Of a stretch of DNA of 64,000 nucleotides, positions 21,846 to 34,674 are shown one piece after another; position 1 is the stretch's first letter, and each line of letters begins with the position of its first letter. The translations under genes and the position numbers were made by a program. Below the pieces are notes generated by a model. That model saw only the letters and a program-made list of their open reading frames with translations. It ran no database searches and was not told the origin of the DNA. Where the stretch lies: positions 248,001 to 312,000 of the forward strand of contig JAYKXP010000064.1 of NCBI GenBank assembly GCA_037176845.1, given 5' to 3'. Source of the stretch: Paramarasmius palmivorus. Lineage: Eukaryota > Basidiomycota > Agaricomycetes > Agaricales > Marasmiaceae.

Positions 21846-23532
21846 ATGTCCTTCTTAATACGTGAGCACCCTTCCTTCTTATTCGCCGATTTTTAGTCTG
21901 ACTACCTCTTGTCCAACATCCCTAGCTCTGCGGAATATCCGCCAGACAGCTAGACCAATAGAATCATACGAAGATTCTGCTGAGCCGCTACTCGGCAGTC
22001 CAGGAAAGGCCAGGACTACATCCACCTATCGGCGCCTTCTTTTTTTCCTGCGACGTGGATGGCGTTCGATAACCCTTCGACATATCCTTCTCCTCCTCGC
22101 CATAACACCTGTAATACTTGTCCTCATCTTGCTGCGAAATGGTATACCCCCCAAATTCGAGAACATACGGGCATACGAACGAAGCCTACCTCAGCATAAC
22201 ATGTCGGAAGCTTTGTATGACCCAAACTTTTCACGTCCAGGGAGAAGAAAATATCTGAGAGTAGAGGGACAGGTCTGGGGAAGGGGCTTCAACAATGTTT
22301 TACAAGAAGTGTATGTGAATACTGATTCTCTTCTGGCTCGCTAAACCAATATCATCGTCAGCCTACACCTATCTTACCTTGCGAACAGAGCTGGGAGAGT
22401 CTTCGTATTCGAGGACTATACCTGGTCACATTTACCTCTGCCGTACACCATTTATGATTTTGCATTGCGTCCCACTCGCACCCCATTGAATGCATACATA
22501 TCCGGTGCATCGGCCGGTGGTCTCGTTTCTTCTGACCATTTTGCCTCACTGAGATCAGTCAGTGTCGAGTTCTTCGATGTTGTCTGCCCAAAAGAACAGA
22601 GGACCACTCTGTCCTCCGCCGATGCGCCAAGAGACAGCGATGGTGTTGAAATTGTCGATTGGTGGTTGGCAAAGTTGGGAGAGGTGGAGATTGAGCCTTG
22701 TGTTATCATAGACTCGACAGAAAAGGACACCGAGGTCTTTGACTGGAAGTGCGTCTATCTCTGACAATGAAAACCGGTTCTTGAGCTGAGAATACTTGCA
22801 GATATTTCGGTTCAACCAGGGCGCTTTCCGGCTACCATTTGCTCAAAGATTCGCCATCATTATTGCAGTTCTCTTGGTCGCCCCTTGTCCAATCCGCAGT
22901 CACACGGAACTTCGCAGTTCTCAAACCTCAAAACTACCGGTCCCTGTTGGACATATCAAGGACATCAGTAATTGATGGACTCGTTGCCATCCATCTACGT
23001 CGTGGTGACTTTAAGGGACATTGTCTGTACCTTCACAAGTATTCCGCAGAGTACATCGGTCTCAACCAGCTTGACGGCCTTCCGGACCGCTTCAAGCCTC
23101 CTCAAGACCCCAGGGAGAGCAAGGCCTATTATATGAAGCACTGCCTACCGAACATTGACCAAATTGTGGAGCGACTGCATCAGATTCGCCAGGAGAATCC
23201 GTCTAAGCATCTGAAGCGAGTCTTCTTGATGTCTAACGGCTGGGGTTGGTGGCTATCCAAACTGTCGAGCCGACTGCGAGAGGACGGATGGACCGACGTA
23301 ATCAATAGCTACGATTTCGAATTGGACGCTGCGCAAACGCAGGTTTCCGGAGCTATTGATATGGCCATCGCGGAGAAGGCAGAGGTGTTCATTGGGAACG
23401 GGGTGAGTGATCTTGTTTCAGTCCTTGATGAACCCAGATTGACATGGTTGATAGTTTTCCAGTATGAGTGCGAATATTATCATGTTCAGATCGGCGAAGG
23501 GGTTACCTGCGTCTTCAAACAGGTTTTTATAA
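21846..23532 (+). CDS. O-fucosyltransferase-like type II membrane protein
   Basis: Probable Golgi/ER glycosyltransferase of the GDP-fucose protein O-fucosyltransferase fold. Exons 21846-21861, 21926-22310, 22362-22748, 22802-23402 and 23455-23532 give 488 residues. The first coding exon is only 16 bases, and the second acceptor (after CCCTAG) is chosen because the nearer one would leave a 35-base intron. A short cytoplasmic region precedes a membrane anchor at about residues 59-75 (LLLLAITPVILVLILL). The luminal part contains VWGRGFNN, FVFEDYTW and the donor-site motif HLRRGDF (about 327-333), then VFLMSNGW and a final block FIGNGFSSMSANIIMFR. That closing block needs the acceptor GATAG at 23454. 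The acceptor substrate is unknown. Confidence 0.85.
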
Positions 23533-23639
23533 TGAGGATGAGCATAATTGTGATTGGGGTACACTAGCGATACAGTAGGGAGACTACGAGCATAAAGATA
23601 TTAAGTGTTACAAAACGATGGAACTCCGTGAAGAAGAGT

Positions 23640-25295
23640 TCATAAAGCTATTGCCGGTGGCGGATAAATCGCCTGAACCTGATTCTTTGTCATAAGTCCG
23701 TAAACGGGGTCAATATAGTAGACCACGGCATTCTCGTCGTTAGCTTCTACATCCCGGTCCATTCTGTTGACTGGGATGGCATGAATGTTGCCTGATGTCG
23801 GGGGAGTGTTCGCTGGAGATTCGGAAGCCGACATTGGATGAAGCTGCACGCTTTCGAGGTCTGAATCTGCGACATCGCTTGGTTTATATGTCGAGGACGA
23901 GTAGGAGCGTTCGTGTGAAAGGAGATGTTTAATGCTATTTTCGCTTCTACGATGGTTATCAGTACGGAGCGACCAGGAAGAAGACAGGGGTACTTACCCA
24001 ACGATGGTGGTTTCACTCATCTTGGAGTTTCGGGAAGTGTTTGGAGTCCATCGCCAGCTTGGATGGCGGAGTCCACGAGGGAAACACTCGCCTCCGTTTC
24101 CTCTGCGTACCCTGCTGCCAATACAATTCCACCACATCTTGTACCTCTTCCGAGCCTCTGACGCAAAACCAAATATTGCGAAGAACAGGAGACCACAGAA
24201 AATGTACATCCAGCGGTTCATCTCCGTGAGGCCATATGAGACTGGATCTGCTCGCCAGACTGAACTAGGCACCTCCTGAACATGGGTCCAGTTGCGTTTG
24301 GGTTCACCTTGTGCGACGCCAGTGGGCATCTGGGTAGCACTGAGATAGATAGAATAGATTCCCAGAGGTATGGTGCAAACGACATGGATCAAGGCGAGAA
24401 CCATAAGCCTGAAGTACCGGCTGACAGTGAGTGATTCTGCGGAGACAGTTTTGTCGCTATCAATAGTTTTCATTGGCATAAGCTTGGAGAGTTCGGCACG
24501 GCGTATGTGATATTGTCGGAGAGCGAGACCTACAACAGCTATCATTAGCCATACGAAGAGTGTTGGAGCATCCAAATGACACACATGCATAGACTAGAGC
24601 CACGAGGCCTAATGCGATGGACCACATGTAGTAGAGAACGTAAGCGAGTAGAGAGTTGTACGTCGATGGGTAGCATCCAACATCTTCAATAATTTGGAAC
24701 CGATATGGTTGGACAATGAGGTCTAGAGTACAAGGGTTCCGAGTCAGAGCGACTAAAAGTGGAAAATCGATTGTGCCACTCACGAGAGATGCAGACTAGT
24801 AGCGGGATACCAATACAAATGCTGAGATCCCTTCCAAGGGCGCGGTGTCTCTAAATCATGACAAACACGACCTAACGGTTAGCATAAACTCACGCTGGGA
24901 AGATTGAGGAAATAGACGGACCTCAGCTTTGGTGGCGTAGGCTCCTTTCAGCGCTGTGATGTAGTACAACCTGCGACTTATGCACACCGTTGAGGCAGCA
25001 AGTCCAGCATTCGCAGCAATAATTATTTGAGAAGCTAGGAATGAATAAGTTTCAAAATAGGAAAACGTTATCGAGGTGGCTCACCTATATCGCACCACAC
25101 TGGTGCCACATTTGCAACACTACCACTCCAAACCAACGAGTTGACAAAGAAAACGAAGCATACACTTGATGTCCAAAGCATGAACGCACAAGTTCCTGCA
25201 TTCCATTGTTGAAGGTGCCACGGTAAAGGTATGAGGGTAACGACGAAAGTAATAAAAGTGAGAATTGGAAAGAGTGGGAAGGATGGATCTGCCAT
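23640..25295 (-). CDS. STE3: STE3-type pheromone receptor
   Basis: Seven-helix G-protein-coupled receptor for lipopeptide pheromones. Six exons, 25085-25295, 24922-25034, 24784-24850, 24585-24722, 23998-24529 and 23640-23946, join in frame to 455 residues. Diagnostic phrases: start MADPSFPLFP, LIPLPWHLQQWN, VNSLVWSG, PVWCDI, then CISRRLY, RDLSICIGIPLL, and DVGCYPSTYNSLLAYVL in the loop before helix 5. The long cytoplasmic tail is Ser/Pro-rich and ends in ATAL-like hydrophobic residues. The upstream in-frame ATG at 25400 is rejected because the family begins at MADP. In mushrooms such receptors sit at the B mating-type locus or are non-mating paralogues; the absence of a visible pheromone gene leaves this open. 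Confidence 0.92.
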
Positions 25296-25867
25296 TGCGG
25301 TTGAAGGTATCGCGATGAAGGGAGAGAAGAGAATACGATAAAAGTATTGTTCGTGATTTAAAGGGCCTCTAGGAGAGGCACAGCACGTCGATTTGGCCAT
25401 TGTTCTTGTTTTTGACCTCTTGTTAATTGTTCTCCGGATCCCCGATGTCCTCGTTTTCGAGCTCCGGGTATGATTTCATTCTTGCGGTCATTTTCCCCTG
25501 TTGTTCATTTTGACGCTAAGAACACCTTGGTTGTCTTGTGATCCGAGGAACCTGCATGAGAAACTATCCCGAAGATTCCGGGCAAGAGACTACAAGAGAA
25601 TGAGAAGGATTGATATCGCGGTTGGCATGAGAAAACGAAAACGTGCCAGTGGCTGCGTACCTTCCCAAACAAGGAACAATAAGCGATTGCCGGCTGACTC
25701 AGACAAAAGGCGAGTCAGATGACCCTCTTATCTTATCTCTTCTTTTTATTCCAACTTCTGTGCACAACGCATCGAGCGCTTGCCAGCGTTTCCTCTAGCA
25801 GCAATGCATTGCACGCAGGGCGGCCTACGAGCGTCAATCCTTCACAGCTATCTTTTCCAGAACTTTC

Positions 25868-28720
25868 ATGAGCGGTGTATCTATGTCCTCCAAGAACAGC
25901 GCCAGCCCTGCTAGCAAAGCAGAGGAGAAATCGAACCAACAACTTGCACCTCCGAAAACAGGTCACAGGAAGTCACCTTCAGATCCTGGATCACAGCGGG
26001 AATTGGAAGCTTTTCGAGAGCAGAATAAGGTATTTGGATTAGCGGTCTGTTCAGGTCAAGCACAAGGGTCGATACTCATATAGGTTCAGAACAGGGTGCC
26101 TATGGTCAAAGAACCTGACAAGAGCAGCCAAAGGTCGACCCCTCCTGGACGAAAATCGCCCGCACCATCGGCCAAGAGCGAACGTATTACTCATGCTATA
26201 CCTCGGGGGGCACAGGGATCAACCTCTGATTCACTGAAACTCCCAATGACCGCCGAGGAGAGAAGGGCGAGAACCCGGAGTTTGGAATCACCTGCCACGA
26301 AACAGGTACGCTTTGTACGTTCACCAAATTGTGCTGGTCTGTGTGATTGCTGAGACGCCGTTTAGGACTTGCCGGTCCCCAAGGGAAATCATCGGAAAAC
26401 ACCGTCAGATTCCAATATACCGAAGGGCGTACAGCGAGACGCGAGGGCAAGTGATTTACTCTTTGGTTCTGGATGTCATAGCTTGAACTTTTGCTTAGTC
26501 AGAGAAGGACAGCAAGAGTTCGAACAAGCCACCAATCATCAAAGTGCCCGCCAGAGAAGACCAGAAAGAACCGGCTCGTACTCGGAAGATCTCTCTACCC
26601 ACCCCCAAGAGTGATCGTCGTAGTCCCGATCCACCCTCAAAACCTCGTTCCCCGAACCCAATTTCAACTTCACGTACGTTGAAACCCCCTGTTACCAGCG
26701 AGGAAAGACAGGCCAAGACACGTAGTTTGGAGGTACCGCCGAAAAGGGAGGACAAGGATCACGTACTAGTGCGTTTCCACTGTACCAATAATGCAGGATT
26801 ACTGACCATAGTCTGTCGATTAGGCTAGACCGCGACCCTACACTGAGCTTCATCAGGAGGTAAAAGTTCCATGGGGCGATACATTCAGACTGGGATACGG
26901 AGTAGATGCGCTCACTGGGGACCCCACCACTCGTTGTGCCCTCGCTCCCTTCCGAGAAAGTAGTACACGCCGGAGAATCAAGACTACCAACACCACAATC
27001 AACGTTCTGCAGTGGGATGATCTCAAGCAACTTGCAGATGGTATTGAGCTCGAAGCTGGGGTCGGTACTGTCAACGCTACTTCTTACCAGCTTCCGGTGG
27101 AGCTCAGAGCTAAGCTGTCGTCCACGCTGTCGGCATCGACATCCGCGAAGACGGTTTTGGTCCAGTACAAGACTGTCGGGGAGTTCGAAGTGGAGTTCCT
27201 ACCTAAGGATATAGCTTTGAAGAAAGAACTTCGGGGCATGGCAGCGCTAGATTTCAGGGAACAGTATGGGGATTACTACATAGCTGGGTGTCAGTATGGC
27301 TATAGCTGCCGAGCTCTCGTCATATGCCGGTGCGTTTCTTGTCTTGTTCACGGATCTCTAGTAGCTGATCGATACACCCAGGATGAACGAGCAGGTCGAT
27401 AGCAATGATTTTGAAGCCGAGGCCAAAGCCCATGTTGAGAACGCTCTCCGTATTGGGGTCAAAAGCACCGATTCCAAAGACCATGCCAACAAATGCACGA
27501 TGCTCCACGTCGTCATTGACACAAAAGGCTGCTCTGCGAATATGTCAACTATCTCTGATAGTAACATCAGCTCCATCACCGCAACTCTCAGATCACTCGC
27601 TCAGGTCACCAAGAACGCTCCGGGAACACCACAGGCTGCCTATCTCCATCATTACAGGTGCGCTGTCTAAGTATCCCCGTGTACCGTTACCGATGCCGTT
27701 TCTAAGCTCTCTCGATCACGCCGTACTATCGCGCCGGCTAGAAGGTGTCCACTATGATCTCTTCAAAAAAGCCCACCAGATGCGCCTCTATTACGCCCAC
27801 CTCCAAGCATTCCTCGTCCATCCTGCTCTCCGTACCTTCGACAGCGATCGAACCAGGATCTCTCAGGCGCTCAAAGCGTATGAGAACAACCGGCGAAAAC
27901 TAGTATACCTTTCGAATGCCGACAAGAAGAAGATCAGTGCGTCTGAGTCGGTGTACAATGACCTGAGGGCACTCAAAGATCGTTCTTCGTTGCTCAACAC
28001 TCGGTACGAATTCATCCGGAGAGTGAAGAACATGGATACCACCATCAGGTCCTTGCCTCCGACTGGCTCTAGTCGGGTGTTCAAATGGGAGTGTGGTAGG
28101 ACAGGCGGCAAGCCGGAGGGAACCTCGGATGGGTTGCGGTGCGTAACATTCGGACCTGGCGAGAGGGCCTATGAGGCTGAGTGGACGTCTCCCATGACGA
28201 AAGGGCGGATGCTCCTGTTTGGCGGTATCGGTGCGAAGCCCTACATGGAGTTTGGAACGGTGCCTCTTAGCTCCTTGTCTCGCAAGTCCCTACCTCCATC
28301 CAAGACGAGACCTCCTGGGATGTTTGCGGTTCCTGTACCTGGGCAGAGCAAGGAGGAGACTTTCGCATATCAACTAATGGGACCCTCGGTATACGTCGTG
28401 GGCTGGTCATTGTCAGTGGATTGGGATGGGAAATACATTGAATATGACCCTGAAATTAAGGTTCAGGGCGAGAACAACTTTATTCTCGCAGACTGTGTCA
28501 GCATTCGACTGGATCCTTCAAGAGCCGCGCGATGGACATGTCGGGTAACGTTTGTCTTCCAGCCCTCATTCAATTTTCCGGATCTAAATCTTCAACCTGG
28601 GCCCACTGAGGAGGTAAGTCGGTTACCCTGAACATGGAGCTGCAGGCGCTAATTGCCTAATTTCTGTAGCCAGTCAAGAAAGCGCACAACTTGTTGTTGG
28701 CAGGGACTTCTGAATCCTGA
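25868..28720 (+). CDS. Unrecognised large protein with N-terminal repeats, apparent frame break
   Basis: I do not recognise this family. Seven or eight exons give a frame of roughly 830 residues. The N-terminal third is low-complexity, Ser/Pro/Lys-rich and has repeats: HRKSPSDPG and HRKTPSDSN, and the 13-residue unit TAEERRARTRSLE repeated as TSEERQAKTRSLE. The middle part is globular (YTELHQEVKVPWGD, then FREQYGDYYIAGCQYGYSCRALVICR). The C-terminal part has an apparent helical region (residues around DRTRISQALKAYENNRRKL) and ends in a beta-rich domain with ECGRTGG and VVGWSLSVDWDGKY. At about 27657 one extra G appears to shift the frame: HHY reads into a stop, while dropping one base gives Y-S-A-L-S-K-Y-P. 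No intron fits. The last exon follows an intron at 28615-28669. Confidence 0.6.
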
Positions 28721-28929
28721 ATAGCGTTGTATACGTTTCTCCAATAGAAATATAATGCATAATGTATTTTCGTTCTTGAATCGTGGTCAAATCGTGATTC
28801 TCCGGTTCAGTCTGTTTACACGGCGTCGACAACGGCTTATGTAATGCCACGAGATTAACTCGTGTTCAACCATGTCTTATAGTCTCTTCGTTCTTTTCAT
28901 TGACCATTTGTAGGACGATCTTATAGACG

Positions 28930-30665
28930 ATGAGGTGAGAACAGTGATAAATTTATCTACACTGAAATCTAACTATTTGTTCGACAGTATCCTCAAGGAA
29001 CTTTCGCCCGATTATCAACTGGAGTCAAGTCCGAGCCGTGCTATTGAATTGCCAGAACTTCTGCGCCTGATATTCGCCCATTGCGATCAAGGATCGAATG
29101 CAAGAAATGCTTCTGTATGCAGATCGTGGGCAGAGATTAGTCTTGACTTCGTCTGGGCAGACATATCTGCTATCAGCGTGGTTTTCAACCGGTTGGGAAC
29201 AGTAACAGTGGACGGAAATGGTAATCAGGTGGGTGTTCAATAAGTTAGGCTTTCGGATTTAAATCCATCGTTTTTAGAGCTTCTTGGCCTCACCGCGATA
29301 TGCTGAGTGGCACAGATTTCGGTCGTATTACGCACGAAGAGTACGAAAGCTCAGTTTACGAGCATTGGACGAGACGAAGATAATTTACTTACTCCACTCG
29401 CTCTCAAGGCTGTCGCAGCCTTGTTCCCCCATATTCCCCAATCTCAAATCATTGGAATGGGGAGACATCGACTCCCGCGGATACACGCATCATAGTGTTC
29501 TATTCATGCACGATGGAATATCGGACTTCAAGCTGCAGATCAAGGGTCAGGTTAGCGAAGACATCCTGGACCAGTACTTCCAAGCCGTGAAGGAAAGGAT
29601 GCCCTATTTGCTCTCGTTGACAGTCGAGATACCGTTGGCTCAACATGCAGCCCTGGTATCAGTCTTGGCGCCCATTGTCAAATCATTTGCGAGACTCGAG
29701 TCCCTGTACATTCCGTCCTTCATAGATATCTCCGACATCCTTAGCGATCTTGCAGATTCCAGTTCATTAAAAGAATTGCGTTTCATACGTACGTCGCAGG
29801 ATGTTGGAACGCAGGTTCTTCTTTCACGTTCGCCGGACACTGTCCTCCACGCACTTCAGATTCTGGTTTTACACGCTCCTTATCAGAACTTCACCCACTT
29901 CCTTCGTTCCAGTCCTGGCTCGTCATCTAACATCCATACTCTGGAGATCTACTCGACCTCACGGACGAGTGAAACGCCAGCAACAGTCAAAGACCTTCTT
30001 GAAGTCTGTGCCAGTCACTTCCCAAAGCTGTCTTGGTTCAGGGTGGGATTCACCGAACATTTTCCCCCTTCCATCCCGGAAACACCATCAGCAGTCAATC
30101 TTATTCACTTTCAGCACATTGTTCCCATTCTCCAGAATACCCAAATGAAGCACTTTCACTTCGGCCATTCATTTCCTATCGTTTTGAATCAAAGCGACGT
30201 GGAAAAGATTGCTTCCTCTTGGAAGAGCCTTCGCTTCATCAATCTCAACTCCAACCCGGTGGCAGAATTACCTCCCGACTGCGCAGACTTTCTGACACTG
30301 AATGCCATCATCCATTTGCGACACATTGTCCTTGTCTGGAGACTCTTTACCTACGAATGTGTCCGCGGGTACAAGCCAGAGATAACGAACCAGGCAAGGG
30401 TATCATGCGACATATGCACACCCTCTCTCCTGGCTACGTCAATTCGGCTATCGATGATGCTCAAGTCGCCATGTTCCTAAGCCGCCTCTTACCCTGGCGA
30501 TGTCAGCTCGAATTCCCTTCGAAGGACGGAGTAGAGTTGTGGAGAGACGTAAAAAAGGGTCTAGCTTTGATCGAGACCATGCAGGAAGTTTTGAAGCGTG
30601 ATTTGAAGGAGGAAATGCAAAAGGAGGCAGCTCGAAAGAATGGGCAAGCATTCAACAAGCCCTAG
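28930..30665 (+). CDS. F-box protein D, 5-base first coding exon, apparent frame break
   Basis: F-box-like protein, probable ubiquitin-ligase adaptor. Proposed exons: 28930-28934 (ATGAG only), 28988-29228 and 29278-30665. The 5-base exon is supported because GTGAGAACAG at 28935 is a good donor and joining it gives MSILKELSPDYQL in frame. The F-box reads AIELPELLRLIFAHCD through SVCRSWAEISLDFVWADI. Exon 3 encodes irregular repeats (LKELRF, LESLYIPSF, NIHTLEIYS). Near 30308-30314 the frame must shift by one base: before it LTLNAII, after it FATHCPCLETLYLRMCP. Without the shift the protein stops at 30480. The C-terminus is charged (KRDLKEEMQKEAARK). Either a recent lesion or a sequencing error. 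Confidence 0.65.
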
Positions 30666-32258
30666 GGTGGTAGCAGCTCAGCTTGGCATTATTGTAATAT
30701 GTAATTCAAGCTATCCGATTGGATAGTTTTCGATGATAAGAGCCTGAGATAAGATAATCATGCCGCAACAGGAACAGGTTCCCGATGACGTGGGAATTCG
30801 TCTCTTTCCTTTGAACCAACATCTAAATTGTCGCGTAGGCGTATCGGCAAGCAAACCAGACGGGCGGTACAGTGCAAAGGTCTAGATTGGTTGTTACTTA
30901 CGACCTATCCGCAGACCGAGACAACAATCCAGATGGGAGGACCGACATAACGTGCGTCTTCGGGTCTCTGAGCGGAACGGCGCCATCACCAACTCAACGC
31001 AAATCAGAGATATCAAGCTTCAAGCTCAATGGACTCCAATTATAGCATTATCATCTCATCCCTAGGAGATTATTGGGGCTACGGTGATTATGGAATGACG
31101 AATATTGGTCAGTAGGTCCGTCTGAACGGGGTTCTGAAAGGTTAGACAACAATCGAGTTGGAATGTATCCTCTGCCTAGACTCCTATCAGTGAAAGGCGA
31201 AACACTTTCTTCGAGTATCACATGTCAATGCTATCTTATTTACTGAGGCATTATTCGGCGACATGCTTTGGGCAGGAAGTACTCCCTTTACTGTTCTTCA
31301 CTTCCTACGACATTTTTATACTACATCTCTTGTATCTCGAATTCCAAACATTTTTCAACAGTTCACTGATCCACTTTCGTTCCTCTTCTAAAAGGGTTTA
31401 GACCGCCTTGAAATCTTTGGCATACCAATGGCACATCGCGAAGTTGTCGCCGCAGTCACTTCTGCGTACCATCGTGCGAGCACAGGTGAGCAGCAATGTT
31501 TCATTCGTTTCAACTAATATCTCGGATTATGTTCAGAATTAATGGTGCTGCGCAGTAGTTCATGAGGCAGTGATCTCACTGTATCTGCTCCCAGGATTCA
31601 ACAGCTATTCAACTTATCGCGCCGTGACTCAATGATGGTGATATTGCCTAATTGTGAGTATATCTTCTCCTGTCGAATCAGCACTCCTACCGATTTGCTG
31701 ATATAAAGAAAGGTCGAAGTATCTTCAAGACATATACGTTTGAATCGTGGGCTATGTTTTTGAATCCTGTAGGTTGCGCATGCTGCGCAGTCTATGACCA
31801 GGTGTTTTGTTTCCTCTCAGTGGAACGTAACATTCTTCTGATGTCAGGGCTTAACGGTAGCATAACAGCGTCGGTTATGCTCGACCTGCCATCCCCGGTG
31901 CGCGACATCGCATCTTTGCCACAGGGACAGTTTGAGATGAATGTCCAAGCAGGAAGCGGCAATATTTTGACTAGTCTATGCTGGACCTTACGCCGCTCGC
32001 TCGGTTGGTGTCAGGTAGAGAATAGTAGGCTTGTGCTTGTTGTGATATCTGAGCCACGCTTTGCGTTCTCACAATCCAACATTCGACTTGGTAACGGTCG
32101 AAAACCGAGCCGTTTTTCATGTTCAAGTATCCAAGGTACAAGAAGGATGTGCAGATATGACTCGGTACTGCGGAGTACCCGTCGAAGATGAAGTAACACT
32201 TATTTTTTGGGTCCCCTTTGGGAAACATTCTATGCGTGAATCGGACATGCAGAGGAGG
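30666..32258. other. Gene-poor 1.6 kb
   Basis: No gene recognised. A 28-residue plus-strand frame at 31029-31115 begins MDS and is rich in Gly/Tyr/Trp, but has no CaaX end. Other open frames on both strands (31754-32191, 31971-32282) look accidental. The right end is the laccase promoter. Confidence 0.5.
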
Positions 32259-32265
32259 TATAAAA
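32259..32265 (+). promoter_or_regulatory. TATA box of the laccase gene
   Basis: TATAAAA 61 bases upstream of the laccase ATG at 32320, a typical fungal spacing. Confidence 0.6.
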
Positions 32266-32319
32266 TCCTGGTTTTTCCGCAATTATGCCTCACTCAACTC
32301 ATTCACTACTTTCTTCAAA

Positions 32320-34674
32320 ATGTTTCGCTCACAGTTCCTTACCTCACTCATTGGTATCCTTCCCATCGTTCACGCATCAATTGGGCCCATAGCGGATTTG
32401 ACCATCAGCAACCAAGATGTCTCCCCCGACGGTTTTACCCGCGGAGCCGTTGTCGCAGGCGACAGCACCATTGGTCCTCTCATTGTTGGGAATAAAGTCA
32501 GTGAACTCACTATTCATAGGGATGAGACACTGAAAATCTATCGAAAGGGAGATAATTTCCAGATCAATGTCGTCAATAATTTGGACGACGACACAATGTT
32601 ACAATCAACCAGCATTGTACGTGCAATATTCTCTCACGCAAACTCTCAACCATATTGACACTGTCTCTAGCATTGGCATGGCTTCTTCCAGAAAGCAACT
32701 AATTGGGCTGATGGTGTTGCGTTCGTGAATCAGTGTCCAATCGCAAAAGGGAATAGTTTCTTGTATGACTTTGATGCTGGAGATCAAGCGGGAACGTTTT
32801 GGTATCATTCGCATCTTTGTACGCCCAGACTATTCTCAGTTTTAACGTGAGCTGATGGTTTTTCAAGCAACACAATATTGTGACGGTCTTCGAGGGGGTC
32901 TCGTCGTTTACGACCCCGATGATCCCCACGCATCTCTCTACGACGTCGACGACGGTATGTGATCACTTGACAGTATACTCATGAATTTGAACATTTCGTC
33001 AGAATCGACGGTGATTACACTATCCGATTGGTATCACACCAAAGCCAAAGAGATAACCTTTGGGTGAGTGGCATCGTAGCACATATAGAAGCAAATTCAC
33101 AAGTCTCGTAGGACTCCCGATTCGACCTTGATAAATGGCCTAGGAAGATGGTCGCAGGGGAATGAAACAGATCTATCGGTCATTTCTGTAACTCAAGGCA
33201 AACGATACCGCATGCGTTTGATTAACACTGCATGCGACGCTGCTTATACCTTCTCAATCGATAACCACACCATGTGCGTCGTCTCTTTAGTTTTACGTTC
33301 TCTCGTCAACCTATTATGCTTCACTCAGGACTATAATCGAAGCAGATGCCGTCAACACTGAACCTATTGAAGTCGATTCCTTGATGATCTATGCAGGTAT
33401 GAATACAACTTAATTTTCAGATCACACACTCATTCCTGGAACCCAGGACAACGATACTCGTTCGTCGTAAGTACGCTCATGCTCGTTGAAAAATAGATAT
33501 GAAACTTACCTTTCTAGCTCAATGCTGATCAAACCGTCGGAAACTATTGTGCGAATTACATCCCTTGCGTGGAATATCTTGATTGCTAACATCGTTACAG
33601 GGATCCGAGCCAATCCCAACATTGGAACGATTGGCTATACCAACGGAATAAACTCTGCAATTCTCAGGTACGATACTGCAGACGAAGTGGAGCCCGATGT
33701 TTTGGACATCACGACCTCCAACCTCTTGAATGAGGCAGACTTAGTGGTAAGTAATGATAGTGATTATTTTCCGATTCACGGAATTAAGAACGATCAGCCC
33801 CTTGAAAACCCAGGGGCCCCAGGTGAAGCTGTCGTTGGTGGTGTTGATTACGCACTCCATCTCAACTTTGCATTTGTGGGTTTCTTTGATGCTCTCTCTA
33901 CCGCCAAAAATCTCACTATGGAATAGACGAGCTCTGCCACATTCACTGTCAATGATGTTACTTTTGTACCTCCTACGGTTCCTGTTCTATTGCAGATCCT
34001 CAGTGGCGCCCAGACTGCAGACTCTCTTTTGCCTTCAGGTTCTGTCGTCGCACTTCCCGCCAACTCCACGATCGAGCTTTCAATGACTGGAGGACTGCTC
34101 GGTCTTGAGGTATTAGCATCTTTCCCTTCGCTGTTACTCGCTCTAATAGTCTCCTTTAGCATCCAATGCATCTCCACGGGGTAATTTTCATACTTTGATA
34201 AAGACGAATCTCGAACTTATAGATATCCAGCATACGTTCGATGTGGTCCGTGTGGCGGGAAGCAGCGAGTACAATTACGCGAACCCCGTATGTATCTCCT
34301 CAACATTTACATGTTAATGGATCTAAACAACCTTTAGGTGCGCCGGGATGTTGTCAACGTTGGCAGCTCGAGCGACAATGTCACTATCCGTTTCACGACA
34401 GATAACCCTGGACCCTGGATTCTTCATTGTCACATTGACTGGCATTTAGAAGCGTGAGTGCCAGCAGTCCGTCCTATTGATCAGGTCTAACAAAACAATT
34501 AGAGGATTCGCTGTTGTGTTTGCCGAGGACACCGACGAGTGGACCAGTACTATTGATCCCTCGTGTAAGTTGCGATCATCCCATAGACCTTCATTGGCTG
34601 ACCTACATTCTTCATAAGCTGCTTGGGAGGATCTGTGCCCTACCTATGACTCTCTGTCGGATAGCGATCTCTAA
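32320..34674 (+). pseudogene. Laccase (multicopper oxidase) with one in-frame stop
   Basis: Secreted blue-copper phenol oxidase. The protein starts with a signal peptide ([20 protein letters not shown]) and keeps all four copper-binding stretches: HWHGFFQ, WYHSHLS, HPMHLHG-HTF and [16 protein letters not shown]. About 13 introns follow the usual laccase pattern, including a stop-free 51-base intron between GNK and GDNFQ. The C-terminus DLCPTYDSLSDSDL is normal. The one defect is TAG at 33924-33926 in the third cupredoxin region, after NLTME and before [15 protein letters not shown] to TAG would explain it. No splice sites flank it. As read, the product would lose the last copper ligands. Family role: lignin, pigment or phenol oxidation. 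Conservation elsewhere suggests a very recent null allele or a base error. Confidence 0.85.

Noticed and set aside
25295..25400. Upstream start for the STE3 receptor at 25400
   Set aside because: The extra 35 residues have no counterpart in the family, which starts at the MADP-type motif.
25445..25513. 22-residue frame ending CCSF, formally a CaaX-like end, just upstream of the STE3 gene
   Set aside because: Very short, hydrophobic, X is Phe, and no processing motif; more likely chance.
31029..31115. Small Gly/Tyr/Trp-rich frame beginning MDS, near the STE3 gene, as a pheromone precursor
   Set aside because: It ends in IGQ without the required Cys-aliphatic-aliphatic-X box, and it is shorter than known precursors.
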